45,297 nucleotides of DNA from Psychrobacter lutiphocae DSM 21542 (GTDB lineage Bacteria > Pseudomonadota > Gammaproteobacteria > Pseudomonadales > Moraxellaceae): NCBI RefSeq assembly GCF_000382145.1, contig NZ_KB907647.1, positions 1 through 45,297 of the forward strand, read 5' to 3'. Under the pieces are notes generated by a model. The model was not told the origin of the DNA. It searched no databases and saw only the letters and a program-made list of their open reading frames with translations. Position numbers and translations under genes: made by a program. Below, piece by piece: positions 33,907 to 44,021 of the stretch; position 1 is the first letter of the stretch, and each line of letters starts with the position of its first letter.

Positions 33907-35355
33907 CTAAAGTAAGCGATTTTTCTTAACCCACTCTGCATTCATCTCTTTTACCGCCACAATCTCCTCATCCATAAAGTCTTTACACTTACCTGGATTT
34001 TTATGTAATGCATATCCATACAATACTATACCTAACACAACCCAAGCAATAAAGATAATCCACTCAATACCCGTAAGAGCTGATGGCATACCAGGCATAT
34101 ATAACATTAACAAGCCAATACTTAATAAGATGGTAAAGATACCAACCGCCTTGCCTATTGGTACTTTAAATGGACGCACCATCTCAGGCTCACGATAACG
34201 CAATACTAAAAACGACACTGCCACACAAGTATAAGCAATCACAATCCCAAAGCCACCTGCATCTACAATCCATACTAGCATTTTACGGCCAAATAAAGGA
34301 GCAAAGGTTGCAATACCACCAAACAATAAAATAGCATTAACAGGGGTATTATATTTTGGATGCACTTTGGATAAGAATGCTGGTAACATATGCGATTTTG
34401 ACATGGCATACATTAAGCGACTGCCACCGATCAAAAAGGCATTCCAGCTTGACAAAATACCCAGTACACCAGCGATAACTAATAATGTGCCTGCCCATTT
34501 TCCATGCCATGCATTGGTCATAGCGTCAGCAGTAGCCAGAGCAGAGTTTTGCGCTTCGATGTATGGCAAAGTGCGACCCACACTCCAAGCAATTGCAGCA
34601 TACCATGCCACTGCTACTACCAATGAAAATATTAAAAACTTACCAATATTGATCCGTGATAAATCAATCTCTTCCGCTGCTTGCGGAATAACATCGAAGC
34701 CAACAAACATAAACGGCACCATGACGATAACTGCCATTACACCAGCCATACCACCTATAAACTTAGGGGCACTGGCATTGGCTTCTGTCACTGGAGCTTC
34801 CGGCACAAACAAAGCTGCACCAATAAATAGCAGTACACCAACGAATAAAATACCAGTCACTGCAATTTTTTGAAACCAAGCGCTTACTTCAACCCCACGG
34901 ATATTCAGCCAAGTGACCAGTATCGAACCAAGCATACCGACACCCGCCCAACTGGCATAAACGTCCCAGCCAGCCACATTCCATAACAAACCTTGATTAA
35001 AGTTTGGTACTAAATACTCAACAACAGTAGGTAGAGCGACGGCTTCAAAAGCAACAACAGACAAATAACCAAACAAGATACTCCATGAGCATAAAAATGA
35101 CACATGCGTGCCTAATGCTCGATGAGTATAGGTATGTTCACCACCTGTGATGGGCATGGATGCTGCAAGCTCTGCATAGGTTATCCCAATCATGATAACT
35201 GCCAAGCCACCAATAAGGAATGCTAATACAGCACCCCATACTCCAGCAGCAGTAACCCAGCCTCCAGCTAGAACTACCCAGCCCCAGCCAACCATTGCTC
35301 CAAATGCTAGAGCAACGATATCTACCATTCCTAACGATTTTTTTAATCCAGACAT
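33907..35355 (-). CDS. APC-superfamily amino acid permease (copy 1 of a tandem pair)
   Basis: 482 residues from the ATG at 35355 (AAGGA 6 bases before it; an ATG two codons upstream overlaps the site). It has about 12-13 membrane helices and fits the AA_permease_2 type: the first helix has LAFGAMVGWGWVVLAGGW, with the unwound Gly-rich part expected at the substrate site, followed by AYAELAASMP-like and PITGGEHTYTHRALG motifs. It lies downstream of a near-identical gene and of gabT and gabD on the same strand, which suggests uptake of 5-aminovalerate, GABA or a related omega-amino acid. The substrate is inferred from context only. Confidence 0.85.
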   Translation of the reverse strand: MSGLKKSLGMVDIVALAFGAMVGWGWVVLAGGWVTAAGVWGAVLAFLIGGLAVIMIGITYAELAASMPITGGEHTYTHRALGTHVSFLCSWSILFGYLSVVAFEAVALPTVVEYLVPNFNQGLLWNVAGWDVYASWAGVGMLGSILVTWLNIRGVEVSAWFQKIAVTGILFVGVLLFIGAALFVPEAPVTEANASAPKFIGGMAGVMAVIVMVPFMFVGFDVIPQAAEEIDLSRINIGKFLIFSLVVAVAWYAAIAWSVGRTLPYIEAQNSALATADAMTNAWHGKWAGTLLVIAGVLGILSSWNAFLIGGSRLMYAMSKSHMLPAFLSKVHPKYNTPVNAILLFGGIATFAPLFGRKMLVWIVDAGGFGIVIAYTCVAVSFLVLRYREPEMVRPFKVPIGKAVGIFTILLSIGLLMLYMPGMPSALTGIEWIIFIAWVVLGIVLYGYALHKNPGKCKDFMDEEIVAVKEMNAEWVKKNRLL

Positions 35356-35608
35356 AACCATTCCTTAGTTATCTATCTGTGAATTTTAGATGCTGCCTAT
35401 TGTTAGTTTTCTACTATTAATTACTGTTAGCTTTATACTAGCTACTGACGCATCCCTGCTTATCAAAGAGCCTTTGTCTGCACTCTCCTAATTATGATAA
35501 TTTAATAACTTATATTTGATGTTTTATTTAAAAGTTAGTTTAAGAGTTACCTCAGACTTAATTCTTAAGAATATGGTTTTTCATTATGATAACTTTTATT
35601 TATATTTA

Positions 35609-37048
35609 TTATAAAAGACGGTTCTCTTTTAACCACTGTACATTAATTTGTTTGATAGCATCAATCTCTTTATCCATAAATTGTTTACTTTTACCTGGAT
35701 GTTTATATAAAGAGTACAGATACAGCCCTAGTCCCAATATGATCCAAGCAAAGAAAATCAGCCATTCGATAGTGCTTAACGCAGATGCCATACCAGGCAT
35801 ATACAACACCAATAACCCTAAGCTCAATATAATAGTAACCGCACCAACAGCTTTACCTGCTGGCACCTTAAAAGGGCGTACCATATCTGGCTCACGATAA
35901 CGTAATACCAAAAATGAAATAGCCACACAAGTATAGGCCACCACGATACCAAAACCGCCTGCATCTACGATCCATACCAACATCTGACGACCAAATAAAG
36001 GAGCAAAGGTTGCCAACCCACCAATTAATAAGATGGCGTTTACTGGTGTATTGTATTTGGGGTGAAGTTTTGCTAAAAAGCTAGGCAACATATGCGACTT
36101 TGCCATAGCAAACATCAAGCGACTACCACCGACCAAAAAAGCATTCCAGCTTGATAAAATACCTAATACCCCACCTATAACAAGCAATATCCCAGCCCAT
36201 TTACCATTCCAGGCGTTGCTCATTGCATCAGCAGTAGCCAGTGTCGAATCTTTGGCTTCTACTAAAGGTAAAGTGCGCCCAACACTCCAAGCCACACCTG
36301 CATACCAAGTAACAGCTACTATCAATGAAATAATTAAAAATATACCAATTTTAGGTCGTGTTAAGTCAATTTCCTCAGCTGCTTGCGGGATAACATCGAA
36401 GCCAACGAACATAAACGGTACCATGACAATAACCGCCATCATTCCGCCAATACCACCAATGAATGCAGGAGCTTGAACCGCCTCTGAGTTTTCAGGGCTA
36501 TACAGCATTGCACCGATGATAAGTAGCGTACCGACACAAAGAATACCGCTGACAGCCAGCTTTTGAAACCACGCACTAACCTCCATACCCCGAATATTAA
36601 GCCAAGTCACTAATAGTGACCCTATCATCCCCACTCCAGCCCAAGAGGCATAGACATCCCAACCAGCTATGTTCCATAGTTTGCCCTGATTAAAATTTGG
36701 GATAAGATATTCAATTACTGTTGGTAGCGCCACTGCTTCAAATGCAACAACAGAAAGATAACCAAATAAGATACTCCAAGAACAAATAAAGGACACATGC
36801 ACCCCCAACGCCCTATGAGTATAAGTATGCTCACCGCCAGTAATTGGCATAGATGATGCTAACTCAGCATAAGCAAAACCAATAAATATAACTGCTAAAC
36901 CACCGATTAAAAAGGCCAGTACTGCACCCCAGATTCCAGCAGAAATAACCCAGCCACCTGCTAATACGACCCATCCCCATCCGACCATTGCTCCAAAAGC
37001 AAGCGCAATGATATCTAGCATCCCTAAGGATTTTTTTAATCCAGACAT
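35609..37048 (-). CDS. APC-superfamily amino acid permease (copy 2 of a tandem pair)
   Basis: 479 residues from the ATG at 37048, with AGGGAG about 8 bases before it; an in-frame GTG three codons upstream is less likely. It is aligned end to end with the gene at 33907-35355 at about 80-85% identity by eye, both starting MSGLKKSLGM and ending with KNRLL or ENRLL. Most changes are in the loop near residue 190 and the C-terminal tail. It is a tandem duplication, diverged enough that a difference in substrate or regulation is possible. It lies 430 bp after gabT on the same strand, the gap holding a repeat element. Confidence 0.85.
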   Translation of the reverse strand: MSGLKKSLGMLDIIALAFGAMVGWGWVVLAGGWVISAGIWGAVLAFLIGGLAVIFIGFAYAELASSMPITGGEHTYTHRALGVHVSFICSWSILFGYLSVVAFEAVALPTVIEYLIPNFNQGKLWNIAGWDVYASWAGVGMIGSLLVTWLNIRGMEVSAWFQKLAVSGILCVGTLLIIGAMLYSPENSEAVQAPAFIGGIGGMMAVIVMVPFMFVGFDVIPQAAEEIDLTRPKIGIFLIISLIVAVTWYAGVAWSVGRTLPLVEAKDSTLATADAMSNAWNGKWAGILLVIGGVLGILSSWNAFLVGGSRLMFAMAKSHMLPSFLAKLHPKYNTPVNAILLIGGLATFAPLFGRQMLVWIVDAGGFGIVVAYTCVAISFLVLRYREPDMVRPFKVPAGKAVGAVTIILSLGLLVLYMPGMASALSTIEWLIFFAWIILGLGLYLYSLYKHPGKSKQFMDKEIDAIKQINVQWLKENRLL

Positions 37049-37190
37049 AGTAATCACTCCCTGATCTTGTAGTCAAAGAACACTAAAATGGTTGTCATAG
37101 GTTAACACCGTCACCATTTAGTCATTCACTGACTATATACTCTACTTATCCTCACTGACCTATTTCATCCTAAATTTGGCAGTGAGAATC

Positions 37191-37416
37191 AAGGGCGTGT
37201 CCTTAATTCGTTAATTCGTTAATTCGTTAATTCATTAATTCGTTAATTCGTTCAGTCATAATTAAATGGGCAAAAATAGCTAACTCTTATCATACAAGGT
37301 CAAATAACGGGTTAATATCCATATATTAATTCCGTTATTTCCATTGCCTGACTACAATGCTTAACAGAGAATTATCTAATTTTTTATCACGATTTCTAAA
37401 ATAAGAACACGCTCTA
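37191..37416 (-). repeat. GGGCGTGTC repeat, copy 7 (subfamily A, reversed, with 8-bp expansion)
   Basis: The left end is AAGGGCGTGTCC and the right end GAACACGCTCTA. Read on the minus strand it follows the 15632 and 19707 copies (GTGATAAAAA near one end, GTTATTTGA and TTAGCTATTTTT further on) but is more diverged. At 37203-37250 it contains six tandem copies of TTAATTCG, one with a single change. It lies between gabT and the APC permease gene and occupies most of that spacer. Confidence 0.65.
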
Positions 37417-37477
37417 CTTTGTTATAACACCTGCTGATTAATATAACCGCTTATCTCAATCACAGTGGCAGGTGAGC

Positions 37478-38737
37478 TTATAGAACTTGCTTGATGATAT
37501 CTAAGCCTTCTTGCAGCACTTCATTAGATACGGTTAATGGCACCATCACTCGAATGGCATTACCATGACGACCACAAGACGCCAATAACAAGCCTTTTTC
37601 AAATGCATCAGCACGTAGCTTAGCAGTTGCTTCTGCATCTGGATTACCGTCTGCATTGACTAAATCGAAAGCCAGCATTGCACCTTTATGACGGATATTG
37701 CCTATCTTATTGCTATTGAGATTTGTTAAAAAATCAGCAATGGTTTTCCCAATTTGCTTACTACGCTCTAACAAACCCTCTTCTTCAATCACTTCGATCA
37801 CGGCTAGCGCTGCCACACAGCCAAGTGGATTACCAGCATAAGTCCCACCAAGACCACCAGCTTGTGGAGCGTCCATAATATCAGCTCGACCTACCACTGC
37901 CGATAACGGATAGCCTCCAGCCAAACTCTTAGCACTGGTCATCAAATCAGGTTCCACACCTAGTTGCTCTGTGGCAAACAAAGTGCCTGTACGACCAAAA
38001 CAAGTTTGTACTTCATCAAAAATTAGTACAATACCATGCTCATCACAGATAGCACGTAATGCTTTGGCAAATGATGGTGTCACTTGATGGAAGCCGCCTT
38101 CACCTTGTACTGGCTCAATAATCATTGCTGCCACATCACTTGGATGAATGGAAGATTGGAAAATCATTTCTATGCTTTCAAGTGCTTGCTCTTCTGTAAT
38201 ACCAAGCTCTGGAGCGGGAAACATGGCATGATAAATTGAAGATGGCATAGGACCAAAATTATTTTTATAAGGGATGACTTTACCGGTTAAACCCATACAC
38301 ATATGCGTACGACCATGCCATCCCCCAGAAAAAGAAATAACTCCGTGGCGTCCTGTGCTTGCTTTGGCAATTTTGATGGTATTTTCTACTGCTTCAGCAC
38401 CTGTCGTGAAGAATACGGCTTTTTTGTCACCGCTGATTGGAGCAAGCTCACACAGTTTCTCTGCCAAACTGACATAGCTTTCATAGCTAACTATTTGAGC
38501 CGCGGTGTGGGTAAATTTGTCTAGCTGCTCACGCACACGGGCTGTAACTTTGGGATGATTATGCCCTGTATTTAACACTGAGATACCACCGACAAAGTCG
38601 ATATAACGGTTGCCCTCTACATCCCAAATTTCAGTGTTCTGTGCTTTTTCGGCAAATACAGGATACGCAACACCTAACCCTTTTGGTAAAACCGCTAGAC
38701 GGCGCTCTAATAATGACTGGTTAGTTAATTTACTCAT
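37478..38737 (-). CDS. gabT: 4-aminobutyrate / 5-aminovalerate aminotransferase
   Basis: 419 residues of a class III PLP aminotransferase. The PLP Lys is Lys270 in TSAKSLAGGYPLSA; the cofactor-binding IFDEVQ is at 239-244, and TTGAEAVENTIKIAK and GWHGRTHMCMGLTG are also present. These match GabT/DavT, which move the terminal amino group of GABA or 5-aminovalerate to 2-oxoglutarate. DEVQTCFGRTG has Cys where Gly is usual. AAAGGA lies before the ATG. With gabD upstream and the glutaryl-CoA genes beyond, the C5 substrate (davT role) seems the better guess; the sequence alone does not separate the two. Confidence 0.92.
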   Translation of the reverse strand: MSKLTNQSLLERRLAVLPKGLGVAYPVFAEKAQNTEIWDVEGNRYIDFVGGISVLNTGHNHPKVTARVREQLDKFTHTAAQIVSYESYVSLAEKLCELAPISGDKKAVFFTTGAEAVENTIKIAKASTGRHGVISFSGGWHGRTHMCMGLTGKVIPYKNNFGPMPSSIYHAMFPAPELGITEEQALESIEMIFQSSIHPSDVAAMIIEPVQGEGGFHQVTPSFAKALRAICDEHGIVLIFDEVQTCFGRTGTLFATEQLGVEPDLMTSAKSLAGGYPLSAVVGRADIMDAPQAGGLGGTYAGNPLGCVAALAVIEVIEEEGLLERSKQIGKTIADFLTNLNSNKIGNIRHKGAMLAFDLVNADGNPDAEATAKLRADAFEKGLLLASCGRHGNAIRVMVPLTVSNEVLQEGLDIIKQVL

Positions 38738-38845
38738 AGCTACATCCTTTGTAACGATTTAATGCAGTCACATTTATGTGATTGTTCATTAAGGTGATAG
38801 TTGACCGTATCTTTTAAATAGACAAATCAACTCTGATTTTTAAGG

Positions 38846-38858
38846 GTTGACAGTCAAC
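38846..38858. promoter_or_regulatory. perfect palindrome upstream of gabT
   Basis: GTTGACAGTCAAC, 6-bp arms around one base, 109 bp before the gabT start and in the gabD-gabT spacer. It could be an operator or part of a hairpin (GGGTTGA and TCAACCC also pair here). Weak evidence. Confidence 0.3.
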
Positions 38859-38930
38859 TCAACCCAGTTGTAAATTGCTTTTCTAAGCTAATCTTCTTGT
38901 ATTAGCTTCTTATTTTCTTAATTTAGTCTT

Positions 38931-40385
38931 TTAACTCAATTCTTGAGCCCAGTATTTGATAGTTATGTATTCTTCTATACCGTACTTTGACCCTTCACGG
39001 CCAAATCCTGATTGTTTAACACCGCCAAAGGGAGCCACTTCGGTTGATAAAATGCCTGTATTTTGGGCGACCATACCGTACTCAAGACCTTCAGATACTC
39101 GCCACGAACGGGCTAAGTCATTGCTATAAAAATAAGCCGCTAAGCCATAAATGGTGTCATTGGCTGCTTTAATAACTTCTGCTTCATCTATGAAACTAAA
39201 GATAGTGGTAATGGGACCAAATATTTCTTCACGAGCAATATCCATATCTTCTGAAATATTACTGATAACGGTTGGGTTCATAGTCAACTCTGATGCGGGG
39301 TTGGTATCACCGCCTGCTAATAACTCAGCGCCCTTGTCTAAAGCATCTTGCAAGAGACCAGACACTTTTTTCAAAGCACTTTCATTAATAAGTGGTCCAA
39401 TATCTACCCCTTCCTGCAAACCATTCCCTACTTTTAATTTTGCAACTTTCTGCAAATATATTTTTAAGAAATCATCTTTAATACTATCTTGAACATAGAT
39501 ACGGTTGGCACAAACACAGGTTTGTCCTGCATTGCGATACTTAGCTGCAATTAAGCCCTCGGCAGCTTTTTCCAAATCAGCATCGTCAAACACGATAAAG
39601 GGAGCGTTTCCGCCAAGCTCCATGGATAGCTTTTTAATAGTAGGTGCACATTGCGCCATTAAAGTACGGCCAACTTCAGTAGAGCCTGTAAAAGACAATT
39701 TATGTACTCGCTTATCAGCGGTTAAAACCTCCCCCACTACCGATGATTTACCAGTAACGATTTGAAGCACGCCTTTAGGGATGCCTGCTTGAATGGCAAG
39801 CTCTCCTAAAGCTAGCGCTGAAAAAGGGGTTGCAGTTGCTGGCTTGACGATCATGCTACAACCCGCTGCTAAGGCAGGTGCTGCTTTACGAGTAATCATT
39901 GCTGATGGAAAGTTCCAAGGGGTAATAGCGGCACAAACACCAACTGGTTGCTTCAATACGGTAATGCGCTGAGAAGACTTGGTTGCAGGGATAACATCGC
40001 CATAGACACGTTTACCTTCCTCGGAAAACCATCTTATAAAGCTATTGGCATAAGTGATTTCGCCACGAGATTCTTTTAGCGGTTTGCCCTGCTCTAGGGT
40101 CATCAATACTGCTAAGTCTTCATGGTTTTCATCAATCAGATCTGCCCACTTATTTAGCAATTTGCCACGTTCAGCGGCTGTTAATGCAGCCCAAGCTACT
40201 TGCGCTTGTTCGGCATCGCTGACGGCTTGCACCACCTGCTCTTGAGTAAGACTGGGTACACTGCCAAGTATCTCACCATTAAAGGGGTTAATGACTTCTA
40301 TACTTGATCCATCCTTGGCATCTACCCAACCATCACCTACTAGACATTGAGATTTTAATAATGCGGGATTTTGTAACCTTAACAT
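38931..40385 (-). CDS. gabD: succinate- / glutarate-semialdehyde dehydrogenase
   Basis: 484 residues from the ATG at 40385 (AAGGA 8 bases before it); another ATG at 40394 would add three residues. NAD(P)-aldehyde dehydrogenase of the GabD/DavD type: AITPWNFPSAMITRKAAPAL, the catalytic Glu in SMELGGNAPFIVFDDAD (Glu259 counted from 40394) and the catalytic Cys in NAGQTCVCANR (Cys293). It oxidises the semialdehyde made by the aminotransferase to succinate or glutarate. It is divergent from an IclR regulator (about 240 bp with palindromes) and upstream of gabT by 193 bp. Confidence 0.92.
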   Translation of the reverse strand: MLRLQNPALLKSQCLVGDGWVDAKDGSSIEVINPFNGEILGSVPSLTQEQVVQAVSDAEQAQVAWAALTAAERGKLLNKWADLIDENHEDLAVLMTLEQGKPLKESRGEITYANSFIRWFSEEGKRVYGDVIPATKSSQRITVLKQPVGVCAAITPWNFPSAMITRKAAPALAAGCSMIVKPATATPFSALALGELAIQAGIPKGVLQIVTGKSSVVGEVLTADKRVHKLSFTGSTEVGRTLMAQCAPTIKKLSMELGGNAPFIVFDDADLEKAAEGLIAAKYRNAGQTCVCANRIYVQDSIKDDFLKIYLQKVAKLKVGNGLQEGVDIGPLINESALKKVSGLLQDALDKGAELLAGGDTNPASELTMNPTVISNISEDMDIAREEIFGPITTIFSFIDEAEVIKAANDTIYGLAAYFYSNDLARSWRVSEGLEYGMVAQNTGILSTEVAPFGGVKQSGFGREGSKYGIEEYITIKYWAQELS

Positions 40386-40518
40386 ACATACCATCCTTGT
40401 AGCTTTATAAACCAGTTGCTTTATAAACCAGTTGTTTTGTGAGCTTATTAATTAGGGTCATTGTTTGTGATTAATTTGCCACTGCAACTGCTAACACAAA
40501 ACTAGTCCGTCCATGAAA

Positions 40519-40532
40519 TTCAGTATACTGAA
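40519..40532. promoter_or_regulatory. palindromic operator candidate in the gabD-iclR spacer
   Basis: TTCAGTATACTGAA is a perfect 14-bp palindrome placed between the divergent gabD and IclR-type genes. A second perfect palindrome, ATCGTACGAT, is at 40547-40556. Such sites fit a dimeric regulator encoded next door. No binding evidence. Confidence 0.45.
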
Positions 40533-40624
40533 CTTGTATCTTGTATATCGTACGATTTATTATAGGTTTAATTTATTAGCAAATGCAATATATATTTTTA
40601 AATCACTTGAATTAGGATACTCCA

Positions 40625-41398
40625 TTGAAATCTACCTCAAAAAAGAATGATATTAGTGTTCCTGCCATTGATAAAATGTGTCTTATTTTAGACCTTATTA
40701 CTGAGTCGAATTATCCCTTAACCTCGACAGAAATTGCCACTAAATTAAAGTTACCCAAAAGTAGTACCCACAATATTTTGCAAAGTTTACTCAGCAAGCA
40801 TCTGGTTTTTAAAGATAGGGACAATCGCTTCCATCTTGGCTCCTACCTACTGTATTGGGCGGGAAAATATGAAAAACAGCACAGTATTATTGATGTATTC
40901 CATGAGCTAATAAACAGCTACCCAGTATTGCTAAAAAACACAGTCACCTTATCCAAACTTGATAGCAAACAGGTCGTATTTTTGGCCTGTCATGAGTCAC
41001 CAGCACCCCTTGGATTTACTTTCCGCTCTGGTGTACGTGTACCCGCACCTTTCGCCGCAACGGGAAAAGCCATGTTGGCGGCCTATGACGACCAGACAGT
41101 TATACAAATATTTGATAATGAGATGCCAGAGCCATTTACCACTCGCAGTGTTGATACAGTGACAAAGTTAATGGCGGAATTAAGGCAGGTACGTCAAACA
41201 GGTATCTCATTGGATGATGGACAGTTAAGAGAAGGTATGTACTGTTTGGGAACCTGTATCTTAGATGGGGATGGCCAGCCCATTGCGGGTATGGCCGTAA
41301 GTTTTGTAAAAGAAGAATACCAGAAGCAACGTGACGTGGTCAGCCAAGCTTTACTAGCGTTAGCAAAGGATATCTCATTACGGTTAGGTTTAAAGTAA
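40625..41398 (+). CDS. IclR-family transcriptional regulator, next to gabD
   Basis: 257 residues. An N-terminal winged helix (near 15-75: LTSTEIATKLKLPKSSTHNILQSLLSKHLVFKDRDNRFHLG) and a C-terminal effector domain (GFTFRSGVRVPAPFAATGKAMLAA, then SLDDGQLREGMYCLGTCILDGDGQPIAGMAVSF) show the IclR family. The start codon is TTG, with TAGGAT about 6 bases before it; an unusual start may keep expression low. It is divergent from gabD, so it probably controls the gabD-gabT-permease genes and itself. The effector could be glutarate, 5-aminovalerate or a semialdehyde; this is inference. Confidence 0.88.
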   Translation: MKSTSKKNDISVPAIDKMCLILDLITESNYPLTSTEIATKLKLPKSSTHNILQSLLSKHLVFKDRDNRFHLGSYLLYWAGKYEKQHSIIDVFHELINSYPVLLKNTVTLSKLDSKQVVFLACHESPAPLGFTFRSGVRVPAPFAATGKAMLAAYDDQTVIQIFDNEMPEPFTTRSVDTVTKLMAELRQVRQTGISLDDGQLREGMYCLGTCILDGDGQPIAGMAVSFVKEEYQKQRDVVSQALLALAKDISLRLGLK

Positions 41399-41474
41399 CA
41401 GCCACTTAAAACACTAAAAAAACCTATAATAGATTAATCGCATTAATAAGCCCATAGCACTGAAAGACTGGCCG

Positions 41475-42713
41475 CTAAACAATCCCATCTGCTTTTAGCT
41501 TAGCGATTATCTCACTATCATAACCCATTGCCGCTAACGTCTCGTCAGTATGTTGGCTTAATCTTGGTGGCGGTGTGCGATAACTGACTGGCGACTCTGA
41601 TAACTTAATGGGACTACCCAATGCTTTAACTGGACTATCCTTAAAGCTGACAATCATCTCTCTGGCGATAACTTGCGGCATGGATAACGCTTCGGTGACA
41701 TTATGAATGGGACCACAAGGCACGCCAACAGCCTGCAACTCATCTAACCACTGCTCTCGCGTTTTTTGTTTAAACGCCTCTGCTAAGACTTGTTGCAAGC
41801 TGTCTCTATTAGCAACTCGATTTGGATTACTGCTGTATCGTTCATCTTTATGCAGTGTCAATCCAAGGACTTCACATACTTTGGCAAACTGCCTATCATT
41901 CCCACAAGCTAAAATGAAATGGTTGTTATCAGCAGTTGCAAATACTTGATAAGGCGTAATATTGGGATGTGCATTCCCCAGTCGTGGCGGTGTGCTATTT
42001 GAAGCCAATTGATTCATGCCAATATTAGCCAACATGGCTACTGCACTATCCAATAAAGCCACATCCACATATTGACCTCTGCCTGTTTTTTCACGTGCCA
42101 GCAAAGCCGCTTCAATACCTATGGTCAACTGAAGTCCCGCAAATAAGTCAACCACTGCCACCCCCACTTTATGCGGCTCACCATCAGCAGGTCCAGTGAT
42201 ACTCATCAATCCAGATAAGCCTTGGATAATATAATCATAGCCAGCTTTATGAGCCTCTGGTCCATACTGACCAAAGCCTGTCAGGGAAGCGTAAACCAGT
42301 CTAGGATTAATTGTTTTTAATGAGTCATAATCAAGACCATATTTTTTAAGCCCACCGACTTTGAAGTTTTCAACCAGCACATCACTTTCAGCAGCCAGCT
42401 TCTTAATAATCTGCTGACCTTCAGGTTTAGTAATATCGACAGTAATAGATTTTTTATTGCGATTGACGGTGGCAAAATAAGCCGCCATCTCGTCCCCAGT
42501 TTCTTCATCTTTAAAATTCGGTGGGTTCCAGTGCCGGGTTTCATCTCCAATGATAGGTCGCTCTACTTTGATGACTTCTGCGCCTAGATCAGCCAGGATT
42601 TGGGTACTAGAAGGTCCGGCCAGCACCCGTGACAAATCCAACACTTTTATACCGCTTAAAGCTTGTACATTATGGCTTGTATTGTCTGGCTCATTTTCTT
42701 GATCATTTAACAT
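41475..42713 (-). CDS. class III (CaiB/BaiF) CoA-transferase, probably for glutarate
   Basis: 412 residues: GIKVLDLSRVLAGPSSTQILADLGAEVIKVERP, GDETRHWNPPNF, NRNKKSITVDITKPEGQ, VLVENFKVGGLKKYGLDYDSL, and AGYDYIIQGLSGLMSITG followed by the likely catalytic Asp (Asp189 in VGVAVVDLFAGL). Family III enzymes transfer CoA between dicarboxylates. It starts 50 bp after the glutaryl-CoA dehydrogenase gene on the same strand, the same pairing seen with gcdH in pseudomonads, so a succinyl-CoA:glutarate CoA-transferase is likely. GAAGGG lies before the ATG. It is convergent with the first IclR gene. Confidence 0.9.
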   Translation of the reverse strand: MLNDQENEPDNTSHNVQALSGIKVLDLSRVLAGPSSTQILADLGAEVIKVERPIIGDETRHWNPPNFKDEETGDEMAAYFATVNRNKKSITVDITKPEGQQIIKKLAAESDVLVENFKVGGLKKYGLDYDSLKTINPRLVYASLTGFGQYGPEAHKAGYDYIIQGLSGLMSITGPADGEPHKVGVAVVDLFAGLQLTIGIEAALLAREKTGRGQYVDVALLDSAVAMLANIGMNQLASNSTPPRLGNAHPNITPYQVFATADNNHFILACGNDRQFAKVCEVLGLTLHKDERYSSNPNRVANRDSLQQVLAEAFKQKTREQWLDELQAVGVPCGPIHNVTEALSMPQVIAREMIVSFKDSPVKALGSPIKLSESPVSYRTPPPRLSQHTDETLAAMGYDSEIIAKLKADGIV

Positions 42714-42762
42714 ATCAGCCCTTCTTTATCTTATACAACCAACTTAATAAATCAGAACAAAT

Positions 42763-43968
42763 TCAACTGAACGCTTGAATGCCTGTCTGAGCACGGCCTA
42801 AGATTAATGCGTGCACATCGTGAGTACCCTCATAAGTATTCACCGCCTCTAAGTTCATCACATGACGGATCACATGGAATTCATCACTAATGCCATTGCC
42901 GCCATGCATATCACGGGCGACCCTTGCTATATTTAAAGCCTTACCACAGTTATTACGCTTAATAAGCGAAATCATTTCTGGTGCTGCATTATGCTCATCC
43001 ATTAAGCGACCCACCCGCAGTGCCGCTTGTAAGCCTAATGAAATTTCAGTTTGCATATCCGCAAGCTTTAACTGTACCAATTGCGTCGCCGCTAGCGGAC
43101 GATCAAACTGTTTACGATCTAAAGTGTATTGACGAGCCGCTTTCCAACAAAACTCAGCGGCACCCATAGAGCCCCACGCAATGCCATAACGGGCTTTGTT
43201 TAAGCAGCCGAAAGGTCCTTTTAAGCCGCGAATTTCTGGAAATACATTTTCTTCAGGAACAAAGACATTATCCATGACAATTTCACCTGTGATCGAGGCA
43301 CGCAAAGAAAACTTACCCTCAATCTTGGGCGCTGATAGACCTTTCATGCCTTTTTCTAACACAAAACCACGGATTTTATCTTCGTCGTCTTTGGCCCATA
43401 CCACAAACACATCAGCGATAGGACTGTTAGTAATCCACATCTTATTGCCTTTAAGCTGATAACCGCCGTCCACTTTTTTGGCACGGGTTTTCATTGACCC
43501 AGGATCTGAGCCAGCATCAGGCTCAGTTAAACCAAAACAGCCTACGTATTCACCAGAAGCTAATTTAGGTAGATATTTCTCTTTTTGAGCTTCAGTACCA
43601 TAGGCCCAGATAGGATGCATCACTAAACTAGATTGCACGCTCATCGCTGAACGATAGCCCGAATCCACGGCTTCCACTTCTCTTGCAATCAAACCATAAG
43701 CGACACTAGATAGACCAGCACAACCATAACCTTCAATAGTCACGCCTAATAAGCCTAGCTCACCCATTTGTCGCATGATATCGCGATCAAAGGTTTCATG
43801 GCGGTTGGCTTGTAAGATCCCTGGCATCAACTCGGTCTGACAAAAATCATGAGCTGATCTTTGAACCATTTGTTCTTCTTCAGTTAATTGATTGTGTAAT
43901 AAAAAAGCATCTGACCATTCAAAGCTTGGTCTTTGGGTGGCATAAGCGGTATTGGTTGCATTTGACAT
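42763..43968 (-). CDS. gcdH: glutaryl-CoA dehydrogenase
   Basis: 401 residues from the ATG at 43968 (AAGGA 7 bases before it; an ATG eight codons upstream lacks such a site). An FAD acyl-CoA dehydrogenase with the features of the glutaryl-CoA type: [76 protein letters not shown], and the catalytic Glu in [20 protein letters not shown]. It oxidises and decarboxylates glutaryl-CoA to crotonyl-CoA and CO2. It is divergent from the second IclR gene with palindromic sites between them. Confidence 0.93.
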   Translation of the reverse strand: MSNATNTAYATQRPSFEWSDAFLLHNQLTEEEQMVQRSAHDFCQTELMPGILQANRHETFDRDIMRQMGELGLLGVTIEGYGCAGLSSVAYGLIAREVEAVDSGYRSAMSVQSSLVMHPIWAYGTEAQKEKYLPKLASGEYVGCFGLTEPDAGSDPGSMKTRAKKVDGGYQLKGNKMWITNSPIADVFVVWAKDDEDKIRGFVLEKGMKGLSAPKIEGKFSLRASITGEIVMDNVFVPEENVFPEIRGLKGPFGCLNKARYGIAWGSMGAAEFCWKAARQYTLDRKQFDRPLAATQLVQLKLADMQTEISLGLQAALRVGRLMDEHNAAPEMISLIKRNNCGKALNIARVARDMHGGNGISDEFHVIRHVMNLEAVNTYEGTHDVHALILGRAQTGIQAFS

Positions 43969-44021
43969 AACGGGTTCCTTGTTGAATTGCAAATGAGTAA
44001 GAAAATTGATAGACTCTAATT

